Assembly: GCA_027704905.1 (NCBI GenBank)
Contig: CM051020.1
Span: 7,622,835-7,686,834 of the forward strand
Reading direction: 5' to 3'
Length of the DNA: 64,000 nt
From: Muraenolepis orangiensis
Taxonomy: Eukaryota; Chordata; Actinopteri; Gadiformes; Muraenolepididae
The notes below the pieces were generated by a model that did no database searches, was not told the DNA's origin, and saw only the letters and a list, made by a program, of their open reading frames with translations. The translations under genes were made by a program, and so were the position numbers. Within the stretch, counting starts at the first letter, position 1. Each line of letters begins with the position of its first letter. This document shows positions 12,899 through 25,954 of the stretch, piece by piece.

Positions 12899-13080
12899 CA
12901 GGGGTTCCCCAACTTTTCAGCCTGCGACCCCCAAAATAACTGAGACTGGCGACCCCCCACTATCACCGTCCGACGGGGGGGGGGGGGGGGGGGGGGTATG
13001 TCGCGATTGCGAACATCGTGAAGTCCAATGGGGGGGGGGGGGGGGGGGGGGTAATCGCGATCACGAACATTGTGTGTGTG
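12899..13080 (+). mobile_element. hAT-like transposon end containing two poly-G runs
   Basis: The start 'caggggttccccaacttttc' followed by 'gcgacccccaaaataac' matches the terminal region of common vertebrate hAT elements. It then holds a tandem duplication of a ~55-bp unit. Each unit consists of 22 G (12,975-12,996 and 13,030-13,051) followed by a 'cgcgat..cgaacat.gtg' segment. No coding part and no opposite terminus were found. Confidence 0.6.
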
Positions 13081-13104
13081 GCTTTTTTTCAATGATGATA
13101 CTGT

Positions 13105-13217
13105 CGTGAATCTGTGGGAATCAGAATTCCTTTATTTGTCACATATTATTAACAATAATAATAATAATAATAATAATACAAATGATAAAAAAATAATAAT
13201 AAAATAAAAAATAAATA
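13105..13217 (-). mobile_element. Short LINE tail plus (AAT)n
   Basis: 'aatcagaattcctttatttg' followed by AAT repeats reads on the minus strand as the end of a CR1/L2-type tail (CAAATAAAGGAATTCTGATT). It abuts the hairpin at 13,218. Confidence 0.5.
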
Positions 13218-13275
13218 AACCTCATGGGTCACATCAAGAGGATTCTGAAATCCTCTTGATGTGACCCATGAGGTT
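13218..13275. repeat. Perfect 27-bp inverted repeat with 4-nt loop
   Basis: Left arm 13,218-13,244 (beginning AACCTCATGGGTCACATC) and right arm 13,249-13,275 are exact reverse complements, separated by CTGA. The loop is too small for a typical pri-miRNA, and no factor-independent terminator is expected in a eukaryote. It may be a foldback scar of a transposon or a replication-generated palindrome. Confidence 0.97.
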
Positions 13276-14030
13276 CACATTCCGTTTTTCTAGTCAGTCG
13301 GATGTCACGGAGGAGTCGCTTTATGCCTTATCTCATTTAGGAAGATCAGATTGTAGCAGCCAATTTCCAAGTGTACCATAGTTGGTAAAGCAGTGTCCAT
13401 GTAGTGAAGTAACAGCCCATCATCTTCGCCTTCGCCATTTTGACGTAAAATCCTACGTAGAAAAAACGTAGCACTACGCTAGATCCACTCTCGCTCCAGC
13501 CAGTAGACCTTCTAGCTCCCTATTGAGCTGTGGGGAAATCTGAAAGAATACGCCCATTGGCTACAAATCACTATATGATTGGTTGATCAAATTGTCAATC
13601 CAAACGTACGCTCTCATTCAGTCTAAGGGCCAAAGTCATCGGGAATACTTTGGTTGAAGGATATTCTTCCCAGCAACCTAGACAATTGGTTGCATTGTTT
13701 TTTCCAACACAAAACCACTCAAATGCGTCGTGCATGGACCGAGAAAGACAAACAAATCAACGTAACACTGTAATACAACAGATACACAACAGATACCATT
13801 CTCATTTATTAATTTTATTTAAATATGATTCAATTTGATTCAATTGTATTACATTGTATTACTACAATTAATTCGATTCGAGTTCTAGGGTCTTCTCTGA
13901 ATACCTTGAAGGCCCTGACGCTTTACCACTGGTGTATATGTATCTGTGTGTGTATATGTATCTGTATGTATCATGCAAGGGCCAGTGTTGTCGGTGAAGG
14001 GAATTGTCAGGGGAGCACAGTTTCACTTCC
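13276..14030. other. Unique or old-repeat sequence
   Basis: No gene recognised. The stretch 13,430-13,620 has the feel of an old DNA transposon remnant (paired 'cctacgtag' and 'gattggttg' motifs), but I cannot name it. An ATT-rich patch lies at 13,800-13,880. Confidence 0.4.
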
Positions 14031-14031
14031 A

Positions 14032-14200
<169 letters not shown>

Positions 14201-14350
14201 TGCGTTCATGCTAATGTTAGTGTGAGACTCCCAAGCAGGTAATATGAAGTCATCAGAGAGGGGGGAGGGGGCTGTCATCGATCGGAGCAGCTGTCAATCA
14301 CAACGCCATGGTGGTGGGACAGGAGAGGTCAATCAAATATGTGTGTGTGA

Positions 14351-14353
<3 letters not shown>

Positions 14354-14387
<34 letters not shown>

Positions 14388-14476
14388 ACACACACCACAC
14401 ACACCACACACACACCACACACACATTCTTACATATACGCCCATCCACAAACACACGTTGACACACACTCATGCAT

Positions 14477-14534
<58 letters not shown>

Positions 14535-14584
14535 TCTTACATATACGCCCATCCACAAACACACGTTGACACACACTCATGCAT

Positions 14585-14617
<33 letters not shown>

Positions 14618-14692
14618 TTCTTACATATACGCCCATCCACAAACACACGTTGACACACACTCATGCATGCAAACACACACACACATGCATGC
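14354..14692. repeat. (AC)n array carrying three copies of a 58-bp unit
   Basis: AC tracts alternate with a 58-bp sequence starting ATTCTTACATATACGCCC at 14,425, 14,533 and 14,617. The three copies look identical. The arrangement suggests duplications mediated by the flanking AC repeats. The 226- and 137-codon frames with repeated Cys/His/Thr blocks here are artefacts. Confidence 0.95.
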
Positions 14693-14699
14693 ATGTTCA

Positions 14700-16130
14700 G
14701 ATACAATGCACACACACATAACATGCATACGCACATACAGCAGATTCTATATATATACTATACATTGCCTAAATCTCCCGCAAGAGATTTACAGTACATC
14801 AAAAAAATGCAACCATTCATATCTTTTAGACGTAATATTCTGTACCATCCATAGCCCCCAATACTCTCGGGTCCACTCAAAGCTGCCCCACGAGGAGGCT
14901 TTTCATCTTTTTTGTCCAGCCTAATATTGAGCCGGACTTGCCAAAGCCCAATCCACACAACATAATGACACAGAGCGATCCTTTGGGTGAGCCCACTCCA
15001 GGCCGTTCCGTCGGTCTGGGGTCGGGGCGCAGGAAACAGCTCAGCCACGCGGGAATCGATAGGGATTACCTTTGAGCTGCGTTCATTATGCCTGGACAAT
15101 GTGTAAATGTGCGGCGTGCTACGCGCTACATGCGCCAGATGTATAAAACCTTGAAAATGTGAATTTAACCGATAATTCTAATTGTTTTTAAACATCGACC
15201 AGTCTTAGACGTCGAGAGAAGTTAAGAGTTTAGAAATGTACTTGTAGTTGAAGGCGTATAAGTGGCTTTAGATGTTTAATTCAGGAGGAGGATAGAGAAA
15301 GCATGACTACTAGTGCGACTATGTACAATGAAGTTCTCACACGGAAGCCCCCCCCCCCCCCCCACAGTTTGGGGAAGGCTTGTTACAGCCACTGAAACAT
15401 GCTGATGTCATGGAGACAAGTTGCTGGGGAATTGTGGGGCTTGTAGTTGAACGCAGAGCAGTTTAATCCAATGGCCGGAGGGACCCCCGGCGTGCCAAGT
15501 TGTCCTGTTCAGATTTAAAGAGCTTCATTAAAAATTGAGATTTTCACCAGATTGCAATTAGGAGACGCTTCCCCCCGTCATCCCAGCTACAATTTCAAAC
15601 CAGTGGAAGCATAAAGGGCAAAAAAACTGTAAAAAAAAAATTGTTATATGTTAAACGAGGGATATGGGGAGCATTTGTGGGGCTATACATTACACATAAT
15701 GTACATTCAACGGTGATTCATGTCAGCCATTACTATGAATGCATTTACTTTGTTATGTATAATTATACACAGGGTCTAAAACGTCAGAAATTATACAAAT
15801 GTTAAATATACAATGGCAATTAGCGAGACCTCTTCAAAAAATGTACATTCGAAAGCCACTTGAAAGCTTTATGATTTAAAATGTAAATGACTAAACACGG
15901 CTTCCTCTCACAACTTTACATATAAGAGCTGTTCTTTATTCAGTTTGGAAGTACCATAATGGGATGTTTGGGCAATTAAGATCAGATAAAATGTACTTTA
16001 GTCATCACAGATGGGAAACTAGCAATTCGTAATATGTTGGTTATTGTCTCTACGAAACTGCGGTCTGCTTAACATAAACACAATTGAAAGGGTATTTTCT
16101 TTAACCCATTGGCAGCCATTTTAACAAACT
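14700..16130. other. Unique sequence, possible conserved non-coding DNA
   Basis: No gene recognised. A poly-C run lies at 15,349-15,363. The minus-strand frame at 14,758-15,099 (113 codons) has no recognisable domain. Segments 14,990-15,130 and 15,460-15,600 are low in repeats and mix balanced composition with ATTA motifs, so they would be worth aligning to other fish. Confidence 0.4.
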
Positions 16131-16131
16131 A

Positions 16132-16210
16132 TCTTCTTCTTCTTCTTCTTCTTCTTCTTCTTCTTCTTCTTCTTCTTCTTCTTCTCTTCTTCTTCTTCTT
16201 CTTCTTCTTC
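16132..16210. repeat. (TTC)n trinucleotide repeat
   Basis: About 26 TTC units with one slipped unit. It is the pyrimidine counterpart of GAA expansions and is prone to triplex formation. Confidence 0.97.
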
Positions 16211-16338
16211 GTCTGCTCTGGTGTGAATCCACCGCGCGGCAGCAGGCGACAGATGTGGGCAAACTGACCAGGCGACTTTGAGCTTTACTTTGAACTTTTA
16301 GGGGGGGGTGTAGGATAGTCAGGGAGGGGAAAGGGGTG

Positions 16339-16487
<149 letters not shown>

Positions 16488-16551
16488 AAAGGTGCAAAGG
16501 GTGAGGGAGGAGATGAGCGACGAGAGAGTAGGAGTGCAGAACATCTAACGG

Positions 16552-16745
16552 GGAGAAGGGGGGGTGGGGGGAGGGGAGGAGAGAGGGGGAGGGATGGGGG
16601 GGGAGGGGAGGAGAGAGGGGGAGGGATGGGGGGGAGGGGAGGAGTGAGGGGGAGGGATGGGGGGGAGGGGAGGAGTGAGGGGGAGGGATGGGGGGAGGGG
16701 AGGAGTGAGGGGGAGGGATGGGGGGGAGGAGAGGAGTGAGGGGAG
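16552..16745. repeat. G-rich minisatellite, ~31-34 bp unit
   Basis: Five to six copies of a unit built from 'ggggaggagtgagggggagg' plus 'gatggggggg'. It is very G-rich on the plus strand, with many runs of four to seven G, so it has strong G-quadruplex potential. The C-rich frame on the minus strand (Pro/Ser-rich, 100 codons) is spurious. Confidence 0.93.
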
Positions 16746-16816
16746 CTTTGTTTTTCTGCTGCACCTGTTCAGTGATGTGGGGCCTCACTGCGGTCCTCAG
16801 TTTGTGTATTTTGCTA

Positions 16817-16819
<3 letters not shown>

Positions 16820-16862
<43 letters not shown>

Positions 16863-16947
16863 TGTATGTGTGTTTGTCGCCTGTCTATCCAGGGGCTGTG
16901 GGTTTGTTTTGGGGGGGTGAGGGGGAGGGGGGGGGGGGGGGGGGGGG
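16820..16947. repeat. (GT)n tract followed by poly-G
   Basis: GT repeats at 16,820-16,870 and a G-rich run at 16,912-16,947 containing an almost uninterrupted stretch of about 20 G. Confidence 0.9.
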
Positions 16948-17133
16948 AGAGGTGGTGCTGTTGTTATGTTAAATGCTGTCAGCTGTGTTTTGGTCTGTCT
17001 GTACATAACGTGCATGTATCCATTGTGTGTATCTATTCCTGGTTTTACCATGTACACACCAACATGCCTTCCTGCTGACAACAACTCCCCTGTGCATGTG
17101 TCTCCATGTTGCACTACCCCAACATACAGACAG

Positions 17134-17697
17134 ACACACACACACACACACACACACGTACAGTTTCCCTACATTTGCAGCAAATCCCAATAAACATTAG
17201 CCAACCGCGCACCTCGCCTCCTTTCCACTGCATGCTGCGTTATTTAATCCCTCTCCAGTAGGCCCAGCCCCTCGACAACCTCTGCATGGTGTGGTAGCAG
17301 CCCTTGAGACTGGTGGCTCGCTGCTGCTCAAACAACAGCTGGGCCATTCTGCCCCCTGGTGGTGGTTCTGGGAATAACCCACCAAACACAGGTCCTCTCT
17401 CTGTCTGTCGGTCTGTCTGTCGGTCACACAAGATATCACAGTAATATCCAAAGTATGTCCACAATATCGATGTTATTTATCTTATTTATATTATTGATGT
17501 CATTAATGCACAGGTAGGGGGGAGGGGAGGGGAGGGAGGGGGGGGGTTAGGGGTGAATATTCTGGGGTTCTAACCTTGTGGCTGAGAGTCAAACTCTGTC
17601 AGAACCCTGACGATGACACTAGCCTGCCCCACTAGACCACCACCCCTCCCCTCAACCTATCCCATCTTCACCTCCTCTTCCTCCTCTTCCTCTTCCC

Positions 17698-17770
<73 letters not shown>

Positions 17771-17790
17771 CTCTCTCTCTTGCTCTCTCC
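17134..17790. repeat. (AC)n, G-rich and (CT)n tracts in unique DNA
   Basis: AC repeat at 17,134-17,157, G-rich 'ggggaggggaggggagggag' at about 17,519-17,546, and about 45 CT units at 17,696-17,788. Sequence at 17,570-17,650 resembles the reverse complement of a fish tRNA-like SINE head ('ttctaaccttgtggctgaga'), but the remnant is too short to call firmly. Confidence 0.8.
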
Positions 17791-18015
17791 CCCCCCCCCC
17801 CCTTTATCTCCGTCTCTCTCCTCCAGAGCGAGCAAGCTTAGCAGTTAGCAGTGATGTATGGTGTCGGCGACTCCCGAGGGGAACGGAATAAGGTATTTTG
17901 TGTGTTTTGACGTGGAGAAAATAACTAGAAATAGAAGGAAGATAGATAAACACTAGCGAGTGGCGCGCTTCCAGCCGCACACAACAGGCACACCCCAGGT
18001 ACACAGTGATAGTGT

Positions 18016-18138
<123 letters not shown>

Positions 18139-18159
18139 ACTGTGTTAGATGATGCTTCC

Positions 18160-19806
<1,647 letters not shown>

Positions 19807-20280
19807 AGTCTTGCAATTGTCAATTTCATGCTTGATTAATTGTCATTACTGAGTGAGAGGCAAAAATACAAGGAAAGTAAAAAAAAGAATGAACAAAATG
19901 CATTTTAGGATTAAAAAGTGACAGAGAGCGAGAGTTTTAGATGAGAATAAAAGAGTTTTGGTAATTTTGGAAATATTAAAAGGAAAAAGAAAAAAAAGGA
20001 AAATGTTCAACAAGTGGTTGATTGGGCAGGATTTTCTTTTGTTTTCATTTGAGACACAACGGAAATGTAGTTGATTAAGATAATCAGTCTGTTCTCAGAT
20101 CCTGACACTAATCATTCCTTATGATTAGTCATACTCATTCAAAAGCATGAACCAATTTTATGTTGACACTCACTGCAGTTTTAGACATGCCTAGTGAAAC
20201 ACAGAGCCTATTCGCAATCATAGTTTTTAATACTTTTGCAGGATATTTAGCTATTTCCTAGTCTAGTAACCACCTACTTT
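19807..20280. other. AT-rich unique sequence
   Basis: A-rich DNA with no recognisable gene or element. It separates the CT-rich block from the LINE tail at 20.3 kb. Confidence 0.5.
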
Positions 20281-20645
20281 TGCCTACTGAACTGCTAGGA
20301 GGGCTGCCACCATCATAACATGGACATCCATATTACATTACACTGTCATACACTATCACACTTTTGTTGGACTTTCTGGACTCATCACAGCCACTGCACT
20401 GTTCTGCACTGTACTGCACTGTATTTATTCATGATGCTGCTGCACTATTGGCACTATAAAATGTTTTTTGCACAATTAAGCACATGTACATATCATGCAT
20501 CAGTCACTTTATTGTGTACAGTATTTTTATAGTATAGTGTTTTAGAAAACCCATACTGTGGGAGGGAATGGGGAGTAAGCTTCCCATTACACTTGTTGCA
20601 TATGGCAAATACAAATCTTGAATCTTGAATCTTAAATCTTGAAAC
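20280..20645 (+). mobile_element. LINE 3' end, CTTGAAT-tail family, longer copy
   Basis: The copy begins with the end of a reading frame ('cctactgaactgctagga', the same as in the copy at 39.9 kb). It continues through 'gcatcagtcactttattg' and 'gggagggaatggggagtaag', then ends with four copies of the AATCTTGA-type tail. The tail repeats and intact 3' end are typical of a 5'-truncated LINE insertion. Confidence 0.75.
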
Positions 20646-20649
20646 TAAC

Positions 20650-21440
20650 TTTTACGCTTGTTTTGTCAGGTATCCAGGTAGCACCTACCATATTTTCCGG
20701 ACTATAAGTTGTGCTTTTTTTCAGCTGTCTGGCTGGTTCGGCGACTAATACTCCGAAGCCACTGTATTATGCCACTTGTATTATGTTCAAAAGAGATCAA
20801 ATCAGCTCACGTGACGCTACTCAACCAATCAAATCGCTGCAATCGAATGAATGTAAAGTCCAGACCTTAGCATGTCCGAGGCCTCGTTAACTCATTCTAA
20901 TGACACACCCATTATATACAAGTATTCCACTGTCAACGTAATTACTCATTTATATGAAATATGCAAGTATTTGAAAGGTCATTATTGGCTTGAGGGGAAA
21001 GGCAGTATTTCATACGCATACTGTTTCTATGACCGGCATCCAGAAGTGTAATACATTATTTAAACAGATTATACAGCCTCCCTCCACTGCCATCAATGAT
21101 TAGGGGTTGTTTTTGTGTGTGTGTGTCGGGTGTTTGGTGAAAGGCTGCTGAATGTCACCCAGGCCTCGCCGTCTGGTTTGGTGGCGGATTCATCGTAAAG
21201 CAACCAACAAACCACCCCTCCACCCCCCCCCAAACCCCTCTTCCCCCCCCCCCCCCCCACCCAACCCCCACCCAAAAAAACCAACAAAAAAACAACAACA
21301 ATCCCCCTCGTAAACAAACATGGCGGCAGCTTGTTACTCCCACAGGCACGTGAGCCGCTGTCCGACCTCCCAGACTCGCTCCCTCGCTTCTCTTCCCCCC
21401 CCCCCCCCCCTCTCCCCCCCCTCCCGGTGACATTTAGAGG
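20650..21440. other. Unique DNA ending in a C-rich patch
   Basis: No gene recognised. From 21,210 to 21,420 the plus strand is C-rich with runs of up to 18 C, so the minus strand is G-rich and quadruplex-prone. A short 'gtgtgtgtgtcgggtg' lies at about 21,114. 'aacatggcggcagcttg' at 21,318 contains a YY1-like ATGGCGGC motif, often found in promoters. Confidence 0.5.
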
Positions 21441-21665
21441 CACGGCACGCAGCGTTTAGTTCCGGCTGTTTGGCACGCCGAGCGCCAGCCTCAGTCGGTT
21501 TACTTTATCGCTTCATTACAAGAGGAGAAGAAGGGAATCCGAGACACCAGAGGCTTTCGAAAAAAGGGGACGCAATCAACTCATCCGGATATCTCGCCTG
21601 ATCTCGCTTCCCTCCCACCAGACCCCCCACACCTACGTCTGTGTGCAGAAGCAATGGGTATTTTG
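21440..21665 (+). promoter_or_regulatory. Possible CpG-rich promoter or 5' untranslated exon
   Basis: The segment is CpG-enriched and repeat-free. It follows an ATGGCGGC motif and ends with 'gcagaagcaatgg' directly before GTATTTTG, a potential splice donor (21,658). T-rich intron-like sequence follows. This fits a first exon whose start codon is interrupted by the donor after one base, but no downstream exon could be matched and the donor is weak. Treat it as a hypothesis. Confidence 0.2.
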
Positions 21666-22500
21666 TCGTTGTATTATAGTCTTTGGCTGTCTTTGTTTGT
21701 TTTTGCTTGTTTTCTCTTATTTCTGCGCGCGGAAATGCGCCTGAACGGATTTTTGCGAATTAACTTCTGATTACGATGAGCGTACGAGCAAGATTAGGCT
21801 TCATCGAGCGCCCTCAGTCGCGCAGGAATGTGTGTATTTTGGGGTAAACTGCGTTCCTCACAGAATAAAAGTTTGTTCTTGTTTGTTCATCGTTCACGCC
21901 ATGAAACACAGACGTTTGACCTTTACACTTTACATCCCACACTTAGCATTGGCTAACGTCAAAACACAATTCCCTGGGGGTCGATAGTATCCAACAAGTT
22001 GATTTCCTCGAGTGTGCTCGACTCAACTGTCTATAACTATTTGTCCCTCGCTATCTGATATCCGGCAGTAAACATCCACCCAGAGAATGGAGATATCTTG
22101 TCCTCGACGCTCACGCCCCATAAATCATCTGTCTCACAACAACAACCCCTTGCGGTCTGAACGTATCAGCGTCCTTCCCCGCTTCATATCCTCATAAGAC
22201 TTGTGTGCCTAACCATGATCGGGTGGCCATATCTGACTAAAGAGCGAGCGGCCCGGCAATACAAAATTGAACAATTCCACAATCGGATTTGGTACCGTAC
22301 TACTTTATAGTGTGCTGATCTCACAAATCAGACTCAAAGTTTAGACTTTAGGTATCTAAAGTCAAGTCAGTTTAGGTATCTAAAGTCAGGTGGCAGACAT
22401 GCTGGAATCTGGGTGAACGGGGGGGGGCATTTCGCTTTTCCTCTGCTTCATATTTGTTTGGGTCATTCGAGTCGCTGGAGGCGGGGATCAGCAGGCAGTC
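21666..22500. other. Unique sequence, CpG-rich at first
   Basis: No coding pattern recognised. A small tandem duplication of 'tttaggtatctaaagtca' occurs at about 22,348-22,388. Confidence 0.5.
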
Positions 22501-22504
22501 GCCT

Positions 22505-22745
22505 GCAAACACAAACTGGGTGAACTGCAAACAACAGATAAGATAAGATGCAACTTTTTAAATCTTCCAGCTTGGGGGGAGGGGGGTGGGGGGGGAGGAT
22601 TCTGGTCTTACAGCAGCAGGAAGTAAGATGGACAAAATAGAGATAAGAGACAAAATAGTGCCAAAAAGACTATAAACAGAATACTATAAGACAAATAGTA
22701 AACATATAATAGCGTAATAAACACACAAACAACTAAACAAATTGG
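22505..22745 (-). mobile_element. LINE tail, minus strand, with GATAA-type end
   Basis: On the minus strand this reads through 'ttacttcctgctgctgtaag' and a G/C-rich patch to a TTATCTTATC tail at about 22,530. That fits the 3' end of a Rex/L2-type fish LINE. The identification rests on the tail motif alone. Confidence 0.4.
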
Positions 22746-22879
22746 TTGGTCCATGAGTGTAGTGAGTGAATATGACAGTATTTAAAGGCGAACGTCTGTA
22801 TGTTTCCTTTTGGGCTGGTGTGGACCGCTGACTGACTGGATCAGCTGGTAACGGGTACAGGATGTGACCTTGGGGGGGC

Positions 22880-23020
22880 GGGGCCTTTTTGCTCGGCTGC
22901 GCCTACGCCTGTGGAATGGCCTTCCTCATCATTTAAGGCCACCACAGACCCTGGTCTCTTTAAGACAGGCCTAACAACCCTTATTTTATTCAGGAAGGCC
23001 TTTTTATGTTAATATTAATG
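22880..23020 (+). pseudogene. LINE reverse transcriptase C-terminal fragment
   Basis: The translated segment includes LRLWNGLPHHLRPPQTL followed by an early stop. The LWN-LP core with a following F/L-K-x-x-L-type helix is the usual C-terminus of L2/CR1-like LINE proteins. The fragment is short, has an in-frame stop, and is followed by A/T-rich 3' sequence and an (ATT)n tail at 23,096-23,118. Confidence 0.65.
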
Positions 23021-23678
23021 TTCTTAGTAATTTCATTGTGTTTGCTATGTTTTAAACTTTGTACTCTGATTTTAATGCATTTAAAAATGCATCATGATTA
23101 TTATTATTATTATTATTACTACCCAAACCTACACAAAGTCACAGAAACTAAACAAGCGATCCAATGAACAGAAGCAGGATAAAGGCACGTTCTAACATAA
23201 TGCCACAATGGGAAAATGGTGAAAAAAAGAATCAGAGAAAGTTTCAAAACGGCAGGAGCTGTTTGTTACGCGCTGGCCCCAACGCCACGCCGCCGAGCAT
23301 AGGTAATGCGATGGAAGTGTCAGGGTTTCAAATCAATGCAGTTCTGCTATACCATCGTTTCGACTGCTGGACCGGAGATTACTACTTTGCTTACAGAGGA
23401 GAAGTCTTCTGAGGCAATTTAAAACACAGGAGAACAGGACTATTTTATTCGCCCAGGATTGTCCACCCCCTCATTTTACAGCCACCCACGGTTCATCTGT
23501 CAGTCCAGTCCAATGAGTCCAGTGGCTCATTATGTGTCCTCGTATTAACCACAGAAAATTACGTTAAAAAATGACATATTCGCTGTTTGAAAGGTATGGT
23601 AATAACAACCCTTTGGCCTACTATTATTAATAATGTTTGAATACCTGAATAGAACTTTGAGTAAAACTATGTTTTACT

Positions 23679-23713
23679 AAGTTTCTGTGTAAAATAATTT
23701 TACACAGAAACTT
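23679..23713. repeat. Perfect 35-bp palindrome (17-bp arms, 1-nt centre)
   Basis: AAGTTTCTGTGTAAAAT at 23,679-23,695 is followed by a single A and its exact reverse complement. A second small hairpin (AGTAAAAC/GTTTTACT) lies 5' of it. It is possibly the footprint of an excised or internally deleted element. Coding or regulatory roles cannot be judged. Confidence 0.96.
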
Positions 23714-23757
23714 TTGATTTGACCACAGCATCCACTTTGAGAGCTCATGGGATGGCA

Positions 23758-23881
<124 letters not shown>

Positions 23882-24054
23882 CTTTAAGTTGTCCAGCCAT
23901 ATCTGGACTGCCGTTTCATTTCGTTGGTATCCTTCTATTCCGGCCTCCGTGTGTCAGACAAACAGACTAGCCCACGGTCACGCTCGATCTTCTGAACATA
24001 TTTCTTTCTATGAACATATCTACTATACTTTATAACAACTAAATTGTGTTGTGT

Positions 24055-24480
24055 ACTAGTCAGTGTGTGAGTGTATAAGTCAGTGTGGGAGTATTAGTTA
24101 ATGTGTGCTAGTCAGTGTGTGAGTGTATTGGTCAGTGTGTGAGTGTACTGGTCAGTGTGTGAGTGTACTGGTCAGTGTGTGCTAGTCAGTGTGTGAGTGT
24201 CTTAGTCAGTGTGTGAGTGTCTTAGTCAGTGTGTGAGTGTATTGGTCAGTGTGTGAGTGTACTGGTCAGTGTGTGCTAGTCAGTGTGTGAGTGTTTTAGT
24301 CAGTGTGTGAGTGTACTGGTCAGTGTGTGCTAGTCAGTGTGTGAGTGTTTAGTCATGTGTGAGTGTATGTCAGTGTTCTAGTCAGTGTGTGAGTGTCTTA
24401 GTCAGTGTGTGAGTGTCTTAGTCAGTGTGTGAGTGTATTGGTCAGTGTGTGAGTGTACCGGTCAGTGTGTACTATTTTTA
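24055..24480 (+). repeat. 20-bp minisatellite, array A
   Basis: Tandem copies of a 20-bp unit, GTCAGTGTGTGAGTGTATTG, with 'actg', 'ctta', 'gctagtcag' and truncated variants, about 20 copies. The reverse complement of this unit is the main unit of the array at 27.6 kb, so the two arrays are related and inverted relative to each other. Confidence 0.95.
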
Positions 24481-24590
24481 TCTATTTTTATAACTGCTGT
24501 CTGTCGTCTTGTATTGCACATACAATTTTCATCACTGCTTTATACTTGGGCAAACTGTGAAGTGACAATAAACTTGACTTGACTTGTGTA
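24475..24590 (+). mobile_element. LINE 3' tail (AATAAACTTGACTTGA type)
   Basis: 'cttgtattgcacatacaatt' leads to 'gtgaagtgacaataaact' and an ACTTGACTTG repeat tail. This is a common fish LINE end, distinct from the CTTGAAT family. It lies between two blocks of the 20-bp minisatellite sequence, which resumes briefly at 24,590-24,665, so it probably inserted into the array. Confidence 0.65.
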
Positions 24591-24700
24591 CTAGTCAGTG
24601 TGTGTATTGTGTGTGTGTCTTGGTATTGATTGGTCAGTGTGGGAGTGAATTGGTCAGTGTGTGAGTTTCTTCTTTGTTTTATGCTACTGTTTATATATTC

Positions 24701-24744
24701 TATATATATATATATATATATATGTGTGTAAATATATATATATG
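24701..24744. repeat. (AT)n microsatellite
   Basis: Alternating TA with a central GTGTGTAA. The region 24,750-25,500 that follows is unique, with no recognised gene. Confidence 0.93.
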
Positions 24745-25507
24745 TCTGCCCATTCGACACATATTCCTTCACTGCTAGCTATCCTTCCCGAAGGTTTCTA
24801 CCCTCTGGATGTTGGGGGAGGTTTTCCTCTTGCCTCTTGTAATAATGTAGGCCCGTGAGGCCCTTTGGGATTCCGAACTGATTCATATAAACATGCTCAG
24901 AGCTTGTTTTGCTGTAGTCGCTTGTTTATTCCGAGCTTGTTAGTATGAAACAGGTCGAGTGTCTAATGGTGTTTTTGTCCCCCTCTCTACTTTTGTCTTT
25001 TAAGAGCACGCACGCATCCTTGACACTACACCACCCAAAAAGACAAGTAGGATGAACATCATGCTTATTTGTTATTTTCTCTCTCCATGAACAATCTTTT
25101 ACGACCTTGCTATATATTTCCAAACCGGTAAATGCTTCCTCTGTTGCCGCTGACTACTCTACCCTGAGACAGGACCATCTGAGGATCTGATGAGGGCAAT
25201 CAGACGACTTGTTTAATCTGGCAACAACAACAAAAAATGTGTGAAGTTAAATTAAAAGTCATTCCTTTCACATCCTCCAAGTGAGGCTCAGAACAAAACA
25301 ATCCAAATGCAACACTCTCAAAGTTGTTGTCGTCGTGTTACACCACCAGGTTTTAGTTTTTTCTGGTTAGTACACAAATAATGACTTAGTGCAAGGTGCA
25401 TTCACACTTCACAACATCGAACTTAATTCAACAGATAAAAACATGAGGGCTATAATATGAAGACGTGTAAAAGGAATACACCATTCTTAGGGACCTTAGT
25501 CTGGCTA

Positions 25508-25688
<181 letters not shown>

Positions 25689-25758
25689 CGCATATGTCTG
25701 TTTGTTGTCTGTGTATGTTTGTATTACAATTTGCATATATTCCCCCCATGTCCCAGGG

Positions 25759-25797
<39 letters not shown>

Positions 25798-25844
25798 GGC
25801 AGAAGACCATGAATGTTCTGGTTAATTACTTGCCTTGACCTTCA

Positions 25845-25925
25845 ACCTTCGACCAAATGGGGAGTCAGCATTCCATTCTCCTTGTTGCACATGGCAAATA
25901 AAACACACCTTGGATCTTGAATTTT
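25845..25925 (+). mobile_element. LINE 3' tail, CTTGAAT family, short copy
   Basis: Contains 'atggggagtcagcattccat', 'ttgcacatggcaaataaa' and a terminal GATCTTGAA. It lies immediately upstream of the dispersed repeat at 25,955. Confidence 0.7.
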
Positions 25926-25954
25926 GGCCCCCTGTGCTACCAGGTGTTTACTTA

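Noticed and set aside
13218..13275. microRNA precursor
   Set aside because: The loop is only four bases and pairing is perfect through 27 bp, unlike animal precursors, which have longer imperfect stems.
24055..24480. Regular 20-bp repeats resembling a CRISPR array
   Set aside because: Units are directly adjacent without unique spacers, and the genome is clearly eukaryotic. It is a minisatellite.
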